This document shows, piece by piece, positions 46,916-54,730 of a DNA stretch of 57,363 nucleotides. Origin of the DNA: a virus; the IMG/VR virus record IMGVR_UViG_3300020420_000002, positions 1-57,363 of that record. One strand, written 5' to 3'. The stretch's first letter is position 1. Every line of letters starts with the position of its first letter. Below the pieces are notes generated by a model. The model searched no databases, was not told the origin of the DNA, and saw only the letters and a list, made by a program, of their open reading frames with translations. A program made the position numbers and the translations under genes.

Positions 46916-48360
46916 TGACTGTAGTTACCAAAATCTACGGACCACCTGGTACAGGTAAAACAGAAAAATTAATTAGAAGAGCGATGGCCTATATCAGAAT
47001 AGGAACACCAATTGATAAGATAGGTTACTTTGCTTTTACACGTAAAGCAGCTAACGAGGCCAAGGATAGAATGCTTAAAAAGAACCCTAAATATAAAAAG
47101 AAACAATTAAAATATTTTCAAACTTTACACTCTTTAGCTTTTCATAGTTTAGGCTTACGAGAAGAGAACGTTATGCAAGATTATCATTACAATGATTTTG
47201 GAAAAGAGCTCAGTATAAGAGTCAACGCTAAAAAAGATGCCGATGCCTCACCTTATTTAACTTGCGATAATGAATATTTTCAAATCATACTGAAAGCAAA
47301 AGAAAAAGATATTCCTGTATGGGATGAATTTTGTACAGGAGAACATTCAACTAATGTGGACCCAGATTTATTAAAACACATAGAAGCAAATTATAATAAA
47401 TATAAACACCCGGACATAAATAATTTAATAGATTTTACTGATATGATTCACGACATCGTAAGTAATCCTAAAAAAATTCCTGAGTTTGATGTGGTCTTTA
47501 TTGATGAAGCTCAGGATCTTTCACCCATACAATGGAAACTTTATGACATATTAAAATCTAAATCAAAAAATATTTATTTAGCAGGAGATGACGACCAAGC
47601 TATCTATGGTTGGGCAGGTGCAGACGTGGATAGATTTATACAAGAACCAGCAAAAGAAAAAGTACTATCTAAATCTAGAAGGATTCCAAAAGCAGTTCAA
47701 GATATTTCAGAAATTATTACAGCACGAATCGAAGGACTTCGAGCAACAAAAAATTATTTACCTAGAGCTGAAGAAGGATTATGTAGTAAAATCAATAGTT
47801 TAGAGAACGTTGATTTGTATCAAAATAAATGGTTAATTTTAACAAGGACTATATCTAGGTCAAAAGAAATATGTAATTTATTAAAAGTAAAAGGTCTATA
47901 TTTTGAAAACAAACATCAAAAAAGTTACAACACCAAACTTTATAAAGCAATAATTAATCACACCAAATGGTTAAATGGAGAAAAGATAGCTGACACAGAA
48001 CTAGAAGATATTAAAGAATACATGGGAAATAGAGAGCTTAAAAAAGATTTAAAATGGTTTGAATGTTTTGACAACGCATCCGCAGAAGATAAAATTTATA
48101 TAAGATTATTGTTATCTTACAAAGAAAAATTAAGTGAAGAGGCACGAATCAAAGTTTCAACTATTCATGCAGCAAAAGGAGGTGAATGTGAAAATGTAAT
48201 TTTAGTATTAGACAATGCTAAAAAAATAAGAGAGGCTACTACCAAAAGCATAATAAAGCGTGACGAAGAGCATAGAGTATGGTATGTAGGTTGCACTAGA
48301 GCAAAAAGAAATTTATATTTAATGAGAGCAAAAATAGAACGAAAGGGTTATCAGTTATGA
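46915..48360 (+). CDS. UvrD-like superfamily 1 helicase
   Basis: A 481-residue SF1 helicase. Motifs: Walker A GPPGTGKT (residues 9-16), FAFTRKAANEA (motif Ia), DEAQDLSPIQW (motif II) near residue 200, GDDDQAIYGWAGA (motif III), and in the second lobe VSTIHAAKGGE (motif V) and YVGCTRAKRNLYLM (motif VI). This order is typical of UvrD/Rep-type 3'-5' DNA helicases. Placed between primase and polymerase, it is the likely replication helicase, as no DnaB-like gene is seen. Stop overlaps the next start by four bases. Confidence 0.85.
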   Translation: MTVVTKIYGPPGTGKTEKLIRRAMAYIRIGTPIDKIGYFAFTRKAANEAKDRMLKKNPKYKKKQLKYFQTLHSLAFHSLGLREENVMQDYHYNDFGKELSIRVNAKKDADASPYLTCDNEYFQIILKAKEKDIPVWDEFCTGEHSTNVDPDLLKHIEANYNKYKHPDINNLIDFTDMIHDIVSNPKKIPEFDVVFIDEAQDLSPIQWKLYDILKSKSKNIYLAGDDDQAIYGWAGADVDRFIQEPAKEKVLSKSRRIPKAVQDISEIITARIEGLRATKNYLPRAEEGLCSKINSLENVDLYQNKWLILTRTISRSKEICNLLKVKGLYFENKHQKSYNTKLYKAIINHTKWLNGEKIADTELEDIKEYMGNRELKKDLKWFECFDNASAEDKIYIRLLLSYKEKLSEEARIKVSTIHAAKGGECENVILVLDNAKKIREATTKSIIKRDEEHRVWYVGCTRAKRNLYLMRAKIERKGYQL

Positions 48361-48599
48361 CAGTTAAGAATATATTTGACGAAGCTTTTCCTCAATATAC
48401 GCAGGTCGGTGGGAATCACTACACTAAGTTTCCTATTCAGCCATACGAATTTATTTCAAAAAATAATCTCTCGTTCTTTCAAGGGAACGTTGTGAAATAT
48501 GTTTGTCGTTATCAGCGGAAAGGGGGAGCGGAGGATCTCAAAAAAATCGTACATTATTGTCAACTAGAAATGTTGAAAATGAAAGATGCAAAAAAATAA
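48357..48599 (+). CDS. DUF3310 protein
   Basis: An 80-residue protein with the DUF3310 pattern: GGNHYTKFPIQPYEFI, then FFQGNVVKYVCRYQRKGG and EDLKKIVHYCQLE. DUF3310 proteins are common in phages and often called nucleotide kinase-like, although the fold is small and the activity is not proven. A role in nucleotide or DNA metabolism would fit the place between helicase and polymerase. It overlaps the helicase gene by four bases. Confidence 0.85.
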   Translation: MTVKNIFDEAFPQYTQVGGNHYTKFPIQPYEFISKNNLSFFQGNVVKYVCRYQRKGGAEDLKKIVHYCQLEMLKMKDAKK

Positions 48600-48765
48600 T
48601 ATTTTAATTTTGCACGCAGAATGGTTGAAAGAAAATGTATCACATAAAGCAGCTAAAGAATGTTTACAACAAGCCGAAGATGATAAGCGTTCAGAAAAAT
48701 CTTACAAATTAAAAAAGGATCGACATGAAGATACCACTATTCGAAGCACAGACAGAATGGAATGA
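48586..48765 (+). CDS. Small protein overlapping polymerase start
   Basis: A 59-residue basic, helical protein. The frame overlaps both the DUF3310 gene (14 bases) and the polymerase start (41 bases). The weak ribosome binding site (AAATGAAAG) and short length leave doubt. It fills what would otherwise be a 125-bp gap in a compact operon. Function unknown. Confidence 0.5.
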   Translation: MQKNNILILHAEWLKENVSHKAAKECLQQAEDDKRSEKSYKLKKDRHEDTTIRSTDRME

Positions 48766-50581
48766 ACCAGAAGAATATCCAGATCTACGAAAGTATGATG
48801 AGATTGCAATCGACTTGGAAACAAGAGATCCTGATTTAAAATCAAAAGGATCAGGATCCGTAATTGGTAACGGTGAGGTCGTAGGTATTGCTGTTGCCGT
48901 GCCAGGGAGAAAATTTTATTTTCCAATCGCTCATGGAGCAGGACCAAACATGGATAAGAAAAAAACCTTAGAGTGGTTTAAGGATATTTTACTTTCCGAT
49001 GCTATAAAAATATTTCATAACGCAATGTATGATGTGTGTTGGATTAGATCTATGGGTTTAAAAATTAATGGACAGATAGTCGACACAATGATCGCAGCGT
49101 CTTTGATTGATGAAAACAGATATAGGTTTGATTTAAATAGTTTATCTTGGGATTATTTAGGTCACGGTAAAAACGAAGCTGCTCTTAATGAAGAAGCAAA
49201 GTCTAGGGGTTTAGATCCAAAAGCAGATATGTGGCAGCTACCTGCAATGTATGTTGGATCTTACGCGGAGAAAGATGCAGAACTCACATTAGAACTTTGG
49301 CAGATATTTAAAAAAGAATTAATACATCAAGACATCGAATCTATTTTTCAATTGGAGACTGATCTATTTCCTTGTCTTGTTGATATGAAATTTCTCGGAG
49401 TGAGGGTGGACGTTGAAAGAGCTCATAAATTGAAGCAACAATTAACATTACAAGAAAAAGAACTCCTGCACCAAATAAAAAAAGAAACAGGAGTAGAGGT
49501 TCAATTAATGGCTGCAAGAAGTGTTGCCAAAGTTTTTGATAAACTTCGTTTAACTTATGAAAGAACTGCAAAATCACAAGCACCTTCTTTTACTAAAAAT
49601 TTTATTTCGAATCATGAGCATCCTGTTGTTAGAATGATAGCCAAAGCTAGAGAAGTTAACAAAGCACATACTACATTTATAGATACCATAGTTAAGCACG
49701 AGCATAAAGGTAGGATTCACGCTGACATAAATCAAATAAGGTCAGATCAAGGCGGAACTGTGACTGGTAGATTTAGTTATTCTAACCCTAATTTACAGCA
49801 ACTTCCTGCTAGAAATAAGGATCTTGGACCTATGATTAGGTCTATATTTATACCCGAGGAAAGCCATACATGGGGTTGTTTTGACTATTCTCAACAAGAG
49901 CCTAGGTTGGTAGTGCACTATGCTGCTTTACACAAATTTCCGTCTGTAAATGACGTAATTGATAATTATGAAAATGATACCTCAACTGACTTTCACCAGG
50001 TAGTAGCAGACATGGCAAAGATACCTAGATCCCAAGCTAAGGTTATAAATCTAGGATTATTTTATGGCATGGGTAAAGCTAAACTACAGGCGGAGTTAGG
50101 TGTATCAAAAGATAAAGCTGTAGAATTGTTCGACCAATACCACGCTAAAGTTCCCTTTGTTAAGCAACTTATGAACAGTGCTTCCAATCGTGCCCAGGAG
50201 CGTGGACAAATTCGAACTCTACTGGGACGATTGTGTAGGTTTCATTTGTGGGAGCCAAATCAATTTGGTATGCATAAAGCATTGCCTCACGAAGAAGCAT
50301 TACAGGAACACGGACCAGGGATTAGAAGAGCATATACTTACAAATCTTTAAATAAATTAATACAAGGAAGCGCTGCAGATATGACAAAAAAAGCAATGTT
50401 AGATTTATATAAGGAAGGTATAGTAGCCCATATACAAATTCATGACGAACTTTGTGTAAGTGTTGAAGACGAAACTCACGCAAAAAAAATAGTTGATGTT
50501 ATGGAGAACGCGGTTACTTTAGAAGTCCCCAATAAAGTTGACTACGAAAAAGGTGAAACCTGGGGAGATATTAATGGATAA
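48725..50581 (+). CDS. polA: DNA polymerase I (family A)
   Basis: A 618-residue replicative polymerase with 3'-5' exonuclease and no 5'-3' exonuclease. Exo I is Asp30-Leu-Glu32 (AIDLETRD), exo II is HNAMYD (98-103) and exo III YAEKDAE. Polymerase motif A is CFDYSQQEPR (Asp387; Gln391 where Ile is usual). Motif B is RSQAKVINLGLFYG with Leu443 at the position of E. coli Phe762. Motif C is IHDELCVSVE. Leu at that site is common in marine virus polymerases and has been linked with temperate or slow lifestyles. It lies at the end of the replication operon with primase and helicase upstream. Confidence 0.95.
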   Translation: MKIPLFEAQTEWNEPEEYPDLRKYDEIAIDLETRDPDLKSKGSGSVIGNGEVVGIAVAVPGRKFYFPIAHGAGPNMDKKKTLEWFKDILLSDAIKIFHNAMYDVCWIRSMGLKINGQIVDTMIAASLIDENRYRFDLNSLSWDYLGHGKNEAALNEEAKSRGLDPKADMWQLPAMYVGSYAEKDAELTLELWQIFKKELIHQDIESIFQLETDLFPCLVDMKFLGVRVDVERAHKLKQQLTLQEKELLHQIKKETGVEVQLMAARSVAKVFDKLRLTYERTAKSQAPSFTKNFISNHEHPVVRMIAKAREVNKAHTTFIDTIVKHEHKGRIHADINQIRSDQGGTVTGRFSYSNPNLQQLPARNKDLGPMIRSIFIPEESHTWGCFDYSQQEPRLVVHYAALHKFPSVNDVIDNYENDTSTDFHQVVADMAKIPRSQAKVINLGLFYGMGKAKLQAELGVSKDKAVELFDQYHAKVPFVKQLMNSASNRAQERGQIRTLLGRLCRFHLWEPNQFGMHKALPHEEALQEHGPGIRRAYTYKSLNKLIQGSAADMTKKAMLDLYKEGIVAHIQIHDELCVSVEDETHAKKIVDVMENAVTLEVPNKVDYEKGETWGDING

Positions 50582-50583
50582 CT

Positions 50584-51240
50584 ATGGCTTATTTAAATGC
50601 AAATATCCCCGTCATAGAGTGTTATGTTAGGGGTAACTATCTAAGAGATCAAAAAGATTCACACGATAAATATTTTGAAGTAGGAGTATTTGGTTTTAGT
50701 TCTATACCAAATAGAGTGCCTCTGTTTCATTTCTTAATGGAGGATGGTGGCTTATGGTGGAGAGCACCCATCACTGCATTTTGTACTAAACCTGGAGTAA
50801 AAGAGCTGCCTCTTGATGAAGTGGTAATGTGGGACAGCTTCAGCTACAATGTCAGCGTCACAACTTTTTATGAATTAGCTGGTGCCACTATGCAATACAC
50901 TTCAAGACGTAAAGTAAAACGTAAAGGCAAGTATTTATTTACCATTGATTGGTGTGCAGGTGATTTTAATGAGTTAAATTTTGGTTATGCAGAAAAACCA
51001 GATCAACATAAATGTGGTCATGTATTAGAATTAGAGGATGGAAACTTTGCAATACAGCCTAATAATAGGCTTAAAATGTTTGATGCATCTATGGGAGTTG
51101 ACCCAAACAAAAACTTGATTAACAGACTTGTAACAAGTAAGATATACTCCGTAGAAAATTCAGCAAAGTGGATTACCGACGAACATGAAGAAGGTAGCTA
51201 CGACTATAAGCTGAAAAATTTAGACGAAGATAAGGATTAA
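50584..51240 (+). CDS. Hypothetical protein, 218 aa
   Basis: A 218-residue protein of unknown function, beta-rich with many Trp and Tyr residues (LWWRAPI) and two isolated Cys in CAGDF and KCGH. It follows the polymerase by two bases, so it is expressed with it. It may process or bind DNA, or be a lysis-timing factor; the sequence gives no clear clue. Confidence 0.65.
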   Translation: MAYLNANIPVIECYVRGNYLRDQKDSHDKYFEVGVFGFSSIPNRVPLFHFLMEDGGLWWRAPITAFCTKPGVKELPLDEVVMWDSFSYNVSVTTFYELAGATMQYTSRRKVKRKGKYLFTIDWCAGDFNELNFGYAEKPDQHKCGHVLELEDGNFAIQPNNRLKMFDASMGVDPNKNLINRLVTSKIYSVENSAKWITDEHEEGSYDYKLKNLDEDKD

Positions 51241-51249
51241 GGAGGAGTT

Positions 51250-51423
51250 ATGGATCAATTAAAAAATATTATAGCAATAATATGGTCTTTTATTAGTGAT
51301 CAATTACGTTTGTTATATAACGTGGTAATGAACCCGAGTTTATTTCATCCAAGGGACCTGTTAAACTGGCAGTTTGGAATTTTTACACTCGTTATTATAT
51401 TAATAATTATAGGATTAGTTTAA
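51250..51423 (+). CDS. Small membrane protein, 57 aa
   Basis: A 57-residue protein with two hydrophobic stretches, residues 6-26 and 42-57 (FGIFTLVIILIIIGLV), and a short basic loop between. GGAGGAGTT precedes the ATG closely. Size, two spans and place before the coiled-coil membrane genes and the endolysin suggest a holin or antiholin. The first span is amphipathic, so a single-span topology remains possible. Confidence 0.6.
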   Translation: MDQLKNIIAIIWSFISDQLRLLYNVVMNPSLFHPRDLLNWQFGIFTLVIILIIIGLV

Positions 51424-51424
51424 A

Positions 51425-51511
51425 ATGAAAAAAATGTTAAAAGATATTTGGCATCATATGTGTTGGCCATTTAGAAAAATTAAAAATCTATACACAGCTA
51501 AGAAACAATAA
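51425..51511 (+). CDS. Very short basic peptide, 28 aa
   Basis: A 28-residue Lys/Trp/His-rich peptide immediately after the small membrane protein, before the coiled-coil gene at 51524. It is cationic and amphipathic. Evidence is limited to location and a clean start one base after the previous stop. It could be spurious. Confidence 0.35.
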   Translation: MKKMLKDIWHHMCWPFRKIKNLYTAKKQ

Positions 51512-51523
51512 AAGTGTTAAACA

Positions 51524-51823
51524 ATGAACTTAGTAGATCTGTTAAAGAAAAATATAGTAATGGTACCTATTGTGGCCTCAGTTTTAGTGGGGACATTTAC
51601 AGGTGTCCGTTATGTTGTTAATCTTACAGATACTATTAATGCTTCAGAACAAGAAATTATAAATCTTGAACGAGATTTAAAACAAGCTCAAAAAAATATT
51701 TCAGAAATAAATACAAGATTGTCATCTGCTGAAGCAACTTGGCAGATGGCAGAAAATTTATACAGACAATTAGCTGATCAAGTTAGAGAAAACAGTTATG
51801 ATATTAAGGATTTAAATAGGTAG
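51524..51823 (+). CDS. Membrane-anchored coiled-coil, spanin-like
   Basis: A 99-residue protein. One membrane helix at residues 11-30 (VMVPIVASVLVGTFTGVRYV) near the N-terminus is followed by a long heptad-rich coiled coil (Leu, Glu, Lys, Gln) through the periplasm. This is the architecture of an i-spanin or tail-lysis accessory protein. It starts 12 bases after the preceding peptide. No partner lipobox is obvious in the next gene. Confidence 0.65.
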   Translation: MNLVDLLKKNIVMVPIVASVLVGTFTGVRYVVNLTDTINASEQEIINLERDLKQAQKNISEINTRLSSAEATWQMAENLYRQLADQVRENSYDIKDLNR

Positions 51824-51844
51824 TTATGCATGGAGATAGCCAGG

Positions 51845-52366
51845 ATGAATTATTATTTTACGGGACTTCTAATATTGATGCTAACAGCTTTAGCTTTCTG
51901 TGCAACACCAGCATATCCTAGAAATGAGTATCTCAATGACGGTACTAATACTTGCAGTACTGGCGACCTTAGCTTATCAATCGAACAAAGAGACTCGGAG
52001 TCTAGGTATCGACACTATAATCCTGATAATAATTATAGCAGCCCTAGTGATGATCAATCGATAAGACTTACCTGGAGGAAATACTTAGGTTCAGCCTGCA
52101 CGAAAGAATTTAGAGAAGTACAAACAGAAAATGCACAATTAAAACAGCAATTAGAGTTGATGAAAATGTGTGGAAAAGTCAACAATAATCCCACTATTGC
52201 ACGTAATCCTAACTTCGCATTGCTAGTACAAAAATGTTCTGGTATAATCATTCCTGAAAACAAGAAGCCTGACAACAGTCATTGGGATGGTCTAAAGGAT
52301 CAATATAAAAAAGAAAATCCTGATATAAAACTAATGGGCGACAAGTTTATAGGACCAAATGAATAA
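51845..52366 (+). CDS. Secreted protein with signal peptide, 173 aa
   Basis: A 173-residue protein from ATG 51845 (an earlier ATG at 51830 adds five residues). Residues 1-25 are a hydrophobic signal peptide ending at CATPAYP-type cleavage. The mature part has a Tyr/Ser/Asn-rich region, a Glu/Gln coiled coil (about 100-115), and three cysteines. It acts outside the inner membrane, possibly with the coiled-coil protein before it in envelope disruption. The assignment is inferred from context. The end overlaps the next gene by eight bases. Confidence 0.6.
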   Translation: MNYYFTGLLILMLTALAFCATPAYPRNEYLNDGTNTCSTGDLSLSIEQRDSESRYRHYNPDNNYSSPSDDQSIRLTWRKYLGSACTKEFREVQTENAQLKQQLELMKMCGKVNNNPTIARNPNFALLVQKCSGIIIPENKKPDNSHWDGLKDQYKKENPDIKLMGDKFIGPNE

Positions 52367-52739
52367 AAAACCATTAAACATATCTGAATCTGCCGCCGTG
52401 CAGATGCCTATGAAAACGGTTGCTAGTCTAATTTTACTCGTCGCAGCCGGCGTCTTCGCTTATACCGAATTGACTGCCAGGTTAGTATCGTTAGAGACTT
52501 CACGTGAATTGTTTGAAAATGATTTACTCAAGAAATCCGAACAAGTGCCCGTGGATCAAGAACAACATTTTTTATTGGAAGACCTTTATAAGTCCGTAGA
52601 AAAAATGGAAGAAACTCAAGAAATGAATATGACTAACAAAGTTAATATAGAATTTTTAAGAGAACAATTAGACAAAGCATTATCTGATATTGAAGATTTA
52701 AAAGACAAAGTAAGAGCCAATGGAAAGAGTGCACACTAA
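52359..52739 (+). CDS. Membrane-anchored coiled-coil protein, 126 aa
   Basis: A 126-residue protein. One membrane helix (residues 18-36, KTVASLILLVAAGVFAYTEL) followed by a long acidic heptad-rich coiled coil to the C-terminus. Like the 99-residue protein, it fits an i-spanin-type layout. It overlaps the preceding gene by eight bases and the next by one. Confidence 0.65.
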   Translation: MNKKPLNISESAAVQMPMKTVASLILLVAAGVFAYTELTARLVSLETSRELFENDLLKKSEQVPVDQEQHFLLEDLYKSVEKMEETQEMNMTNKVNIEFLREQLDKALSDIEDLKDKVRANGKSAH

Positions 52740-52960
52740 TGACAGAATTAATAGTAGCTTTACTTATGATTGTACACGGAGAGATCCAGGAAGCACGTAT
52801 CCAGCCTTCAATGGGAAAATGTTTGGAAGGGAAAAGAAAAGCGGGCGGCACGAGATCTGTTGGTGGAAATGTTAGATATCAATGCATAAAATCTATGGCA
52901 GAATTAGAGGAGAATATTGATGGATCCAAAAGCATTAAGAAACTTATCTTATCTAAATAA
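52739..52960 (+). CDS. Small exported protein, 73 aa
   Basis: A 73-residue protein. Residues 1-14 are hydrophobic, like a short signal peptide, and the rest has two cysteines (Cys28, Cys49), probably disulfide-bonded in the periplasm, with a basic middle. Shares one base with the preceding stop. Function unknown; lysis-region exported factor. Confidence 0.6.
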   Translation: MTELIVALLMIVHGEIQEARIQPSMGKCLEGKRKAGGTRSVGGNVRYQCIKSMAELEENIDGSKSIKKLILSK

Positions 52961-53066
52961 GTTTGCACAAAACCTAAGAAACGCAAGATTTTATCAACGT
53001 AGAAAAAATAGTAAAAAAGTGTATAACAGAAAAAAAATTAAAGATGAATCTTTCACGAAACTTTAG
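52920..53066 (+). CDS. Small basic protein, 48 aa
   Basis: A 48-residue Arg/Lys/Asn-rich protein with an amphipathic helix. Overlaps the preceding gene by 41 bases and the endolysin by 23. GAGGAGAAT lies just before the ATG, a good ribosome binding site. Function unknown. Confidence 0.55.
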   Translation: MDPKALRNLSYLNKFAQNLRNARFYQRRKNSKKVYNRKKIKDESFTKL

Positions 53067-53520
53067 CCTTCAGGAATTAATTAAAAGCGATACGGCCGTT
53101 CGTATGGATATTGATAACAATCCTAATGCAGATCAAATAGAAAAATTAAAAGCATTGTGTGAAAATATTTTGCAGCCAGTACGTGATCATTTCGGCAGAG
53201 TTAAAGTGACAAGCTGCTATCGTAGTGTAGCATTGTGTCAAGCCATAAATAGTTCTGTCAACAGCCAACATGCAAAAGCGGAGGCGGCAGACTTCGAAGT
53301 GGTGGGCACAGACAACGCAGAATTAGCGGATTGGATATATAAAAATCTTGAACCAGATCAGCTTATACTCGAGTTCTACAAACCCGGAGAACCCAACTCG
53401 GGATGGATACATTGCTCCTGGATACCTGAAGGCAGGCGCGCGCAGTTCTTGCATGCTTTTAAACAAGATGGTAAAACAAAGTATAAACCTGTAATAGGAA
53501 AAGCAACAGATATAGTATGA
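53044..53520 (+). CDS. Endolysin, peptidase M15-type
   Basis: A 158-residue peptidase of the M15 (D-Ala-D-Ala carboxypeptidase/L-Ala-D-Glu endopeptidase) family. Zinc ligands are His76-x6-Asp83 (SQHAKAEAADFE) and His123 (GWIHCSW), with TSCYRS and a nearby Glu as the catalytic base. It cuts peptidoglycan stem peptides during lysis. No signal peptide, so a holin is needed for release. It follows membrane and coiled-coil proteins, which together form the lysis module. The stop overlaps the next ATG by four bases. Confidence 0.85.
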   Translation: MNLSRNFSLQELIKSDTAVRMDIDNNPNADQIEKLKALCENILQPVRDHFGRVKVTSCYRSVALCQAINSSVNSQHAKAEAADFEVVGTDNAELADWIYKNLEPDQLILEFYKPGEPNSGWIHCSWIPEGRRAQFLHAFKQDGKTKYKPVIGKATDIV

Positions 53521-54119
53521 CAGAAGCAAGAAGAATAGATTACCGATTTTTACATTGGGGTCCATATGTATGTCAGTTTAAATTAATTCCGGAAGAAGTT
53601 GAAGAATTTAAATCATTAGAAAAAGAAGAAGATTATAGAGATAATTTAGCCGGCCACTTAGAAGATGAAAAAACTTTAGATAAAAATAAAGTTTTTAAAT
53701 TACTAACTCCATATTTAAATAGCTATTTCAAGGGATATTATGATTTTCGAGGCAAACCTTTAGCAAAGAGTTATGAATTAATCTCAGCTTGGATAAATAC
53801 TCAAAAAGAGGGTGAATTTAATCCACCACATACACATGATGGTGATTTATCTTTTGTGGTTTACACAGAGGTTCCTAAAAATTTAATTAAAGAGTCCACT
53901 GATAATGTTTCTCTAAGCCCTGGACCTGGTTGCATAACTTTTGATTTTAACTTGGCTGGAACTAGAATGCACAAATTTTTTTTACAAACACATTCACATT
54001 TACCTGAAGTGGGTGATGTATTTATTTTCCCCGCAGGTTTACCTCACTGGGTATATCCTTATACTAAAACAGAGGGACAAAGAGTTTCAATATCAGGCAA
54101 TTTAAAATTAATAGAATGA
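53517..54119 (+). CDS. 2OG-Fe(II) oxygenase 6, TIGR02466-like
   Basis: A 200-residue protein with His105-Thr-His107-Asp108 (FNPPHTHDGDLSFVVY), distal His177 (FPAGLPHWVYP) and Arg189 (GQRVSISGN), the pattern of the marine-phage 2OG oxygenase group that also includes the product of 25528-26142. An acidic loop precedes the core. It is separate from the five-gene cassette and co-translated with the endolysin (ATGA overlap). The substrate is unknown. Its end overlaps the zinc-ribbon gene by four bases. Confidence 0.8.
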   Translation: MTEARRIDYRFLHWGPYVCQFKLIPEEVEEFKSLEKEEDYRDNLAGHLEDEKTLDKNKVFKLLTPYLNSYFKGYYDFRGKPLAKSYELISAWINTQKEGEFNPPHTHDGDLSFVVYTEVPKNLIKESTDNVSLSPGPGCITFDFNLAGTRMHKFFLQTHSHLPEVGDVFIFPAGLPHWVYPYTKTEGQRVSISGNLKLIE

Positions 54120-54337
54120 TAAAAAAATTAAGTTTTAATTTTTCAAATATAGACACGGTGGTAGGTCACTGTCATCAGTGTGATGAAGAATCTATATTAG
54201 TTGCAATCGTTACAGAGTTTTATAGATGTACAAATTGTGGGGCAGACACCAAGCAACATGTAAATGGTAAGATAAGATACATACAACTTACCGATGCGGA
54301 TAAAGAATGGCTAAGAAAAAATGGCGAGAAAATTTAA
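54116..54337 (+). CDS. Zinc-ribbon protein, 73 aa
   Basis: A 73-residue protein with Cys-x2-Cys (GHCHQCDEE) and Cys-x2-Cys (YRCTNCGAD), 17 residues apart, a classic zinc ribbon. The C-terminus is helical and basic. It may bind DNA, RNA polymerase or another phage factor. Overlaps neighbours on both sides. Confidence 0.7.
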   Translation: MIKKLSFNFSNIDTVVGHCHQCDEESILVAIVTEFYRCTNCGADTKQHVNGKIRYIQLTDADKEWLRKNGEKI

Positions 54338-54455
54338 AGCATTCGTCGAAAGACCAAAACCTAAAAAACGACCACGTCGTCACAAGAAAAATTTAAATAA
54401 AAATGAAAAACGTAGTTTTAAAAAATATAACCGACAAGGCCGACGAGATAGCTAG
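54321..54455 (+). CDS. Arg/Lys-rich basic peptide, 44 aa
   Basis: A 44-residue, highly basic protein with about 20 Arg and Lys residues, resembling ribosomal-protein-like or nucleic-acid-binding tails. The frame overlaps the zinc-ribbon gene by 17 bases. It has no hydrophobic core. Similar peptides occur in small-gene clusters of marine podoviruses. The composition is the main support. Confidence 0.6.
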   Translation: MARKFKAFVERPKPKKRPRRHKKNLNKNEKRSFKKYNRQGRRDS

Positions 54456-54540
54456 ATCTGCTGTACCGGTTGGCAATAAAACTTCACGTGATAGTAGTAT
54501 TTATTTACCTCTTCAGGTCCCAAAAGAACAATTTTTTTAG
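54403..54540 (+). CDS. Small hypothetical protein, 45 aa
   Basis: A 45-residue protein with a Lys/Ala-rich helix and a Leu-Pro-Leu-Gln-Val-Pro tail. Overlaps the basic peptide gene (53 bases) and, on the opposite strand, the exported protein gene at 54452-54664 (89 bases). The composition looks protein-like, but overlap on two sides weakens the call. Confidence 0.4.
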   Translation: MKNVVLKNITDKADEIARSAVPVGNKTSRDSSIYLPLQVPKEQFF

Positions 54541-54664
54541 AAGCTGCCTCGTATCCCACCATTAAACAATCATACATATTATCAAATGTAGAGGACGCTT
54601 GGAAAGGTTTTAAGCACTCCCCTGATACACCAGAACATAGTATTAATGTTAAAATAAATTTCAT
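54452..54664 (-). CDS. Small exported Cys-containing protein, 70 aa
   Basis: A 70-residue protein with a signal peptide (MKFILTLILCSGVSGEC) and cysteines including Cys17, Cys33 and Cys64 that may pair in the periplasm. The layout is familiar from marine phage small genes. AAGGGG lies just before the ATG on the minus strand. It converges on the plus-strand genes before it and lies back to back with the promoter at 54673. Possibly an envelope-directed early protein. Confidence 0.65.
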   Translation of the reverse strand: MKFILTLILCSGVSGECLKPFQASSTFDNMYDCLMVGYEAASKKIVLLGPEEVNKYYYHVKFYCQPVQQI

Positions 54665-54672
54665 TTGACCCC

Positions 54673-54701
54673 TTGACAGTAATTAGATTATTTTATAGGA
54701 T
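54673..54701 (+). promoter_or_regulatory. Promoter of the RHH regulator operon
   Basis: TTGACA at 54673-54678, a 17-bp spacer and TAGGAT at 54696-54701 (or TATAGG with a 15-bp spacer). The -10 region contains TATAGGATA, the inverted form of the TATCCTATA box found at other early promoters. It precedes the ribbon-helix-helix gene by 29 bp, so autoregulation is plausible. Confidence 0.6.
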
Positions 54702-54730
54702 AACCGAATAACAAGGAAAGGATATAACAT

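Noticed and set aside
54481-54500. Further parS-like sites, for example TTCACGTGA near 54482 and 52508
   Set aside because: They keep only the central CACGTG with one or two flanking bases and lie within genes, so chance is sufficient.
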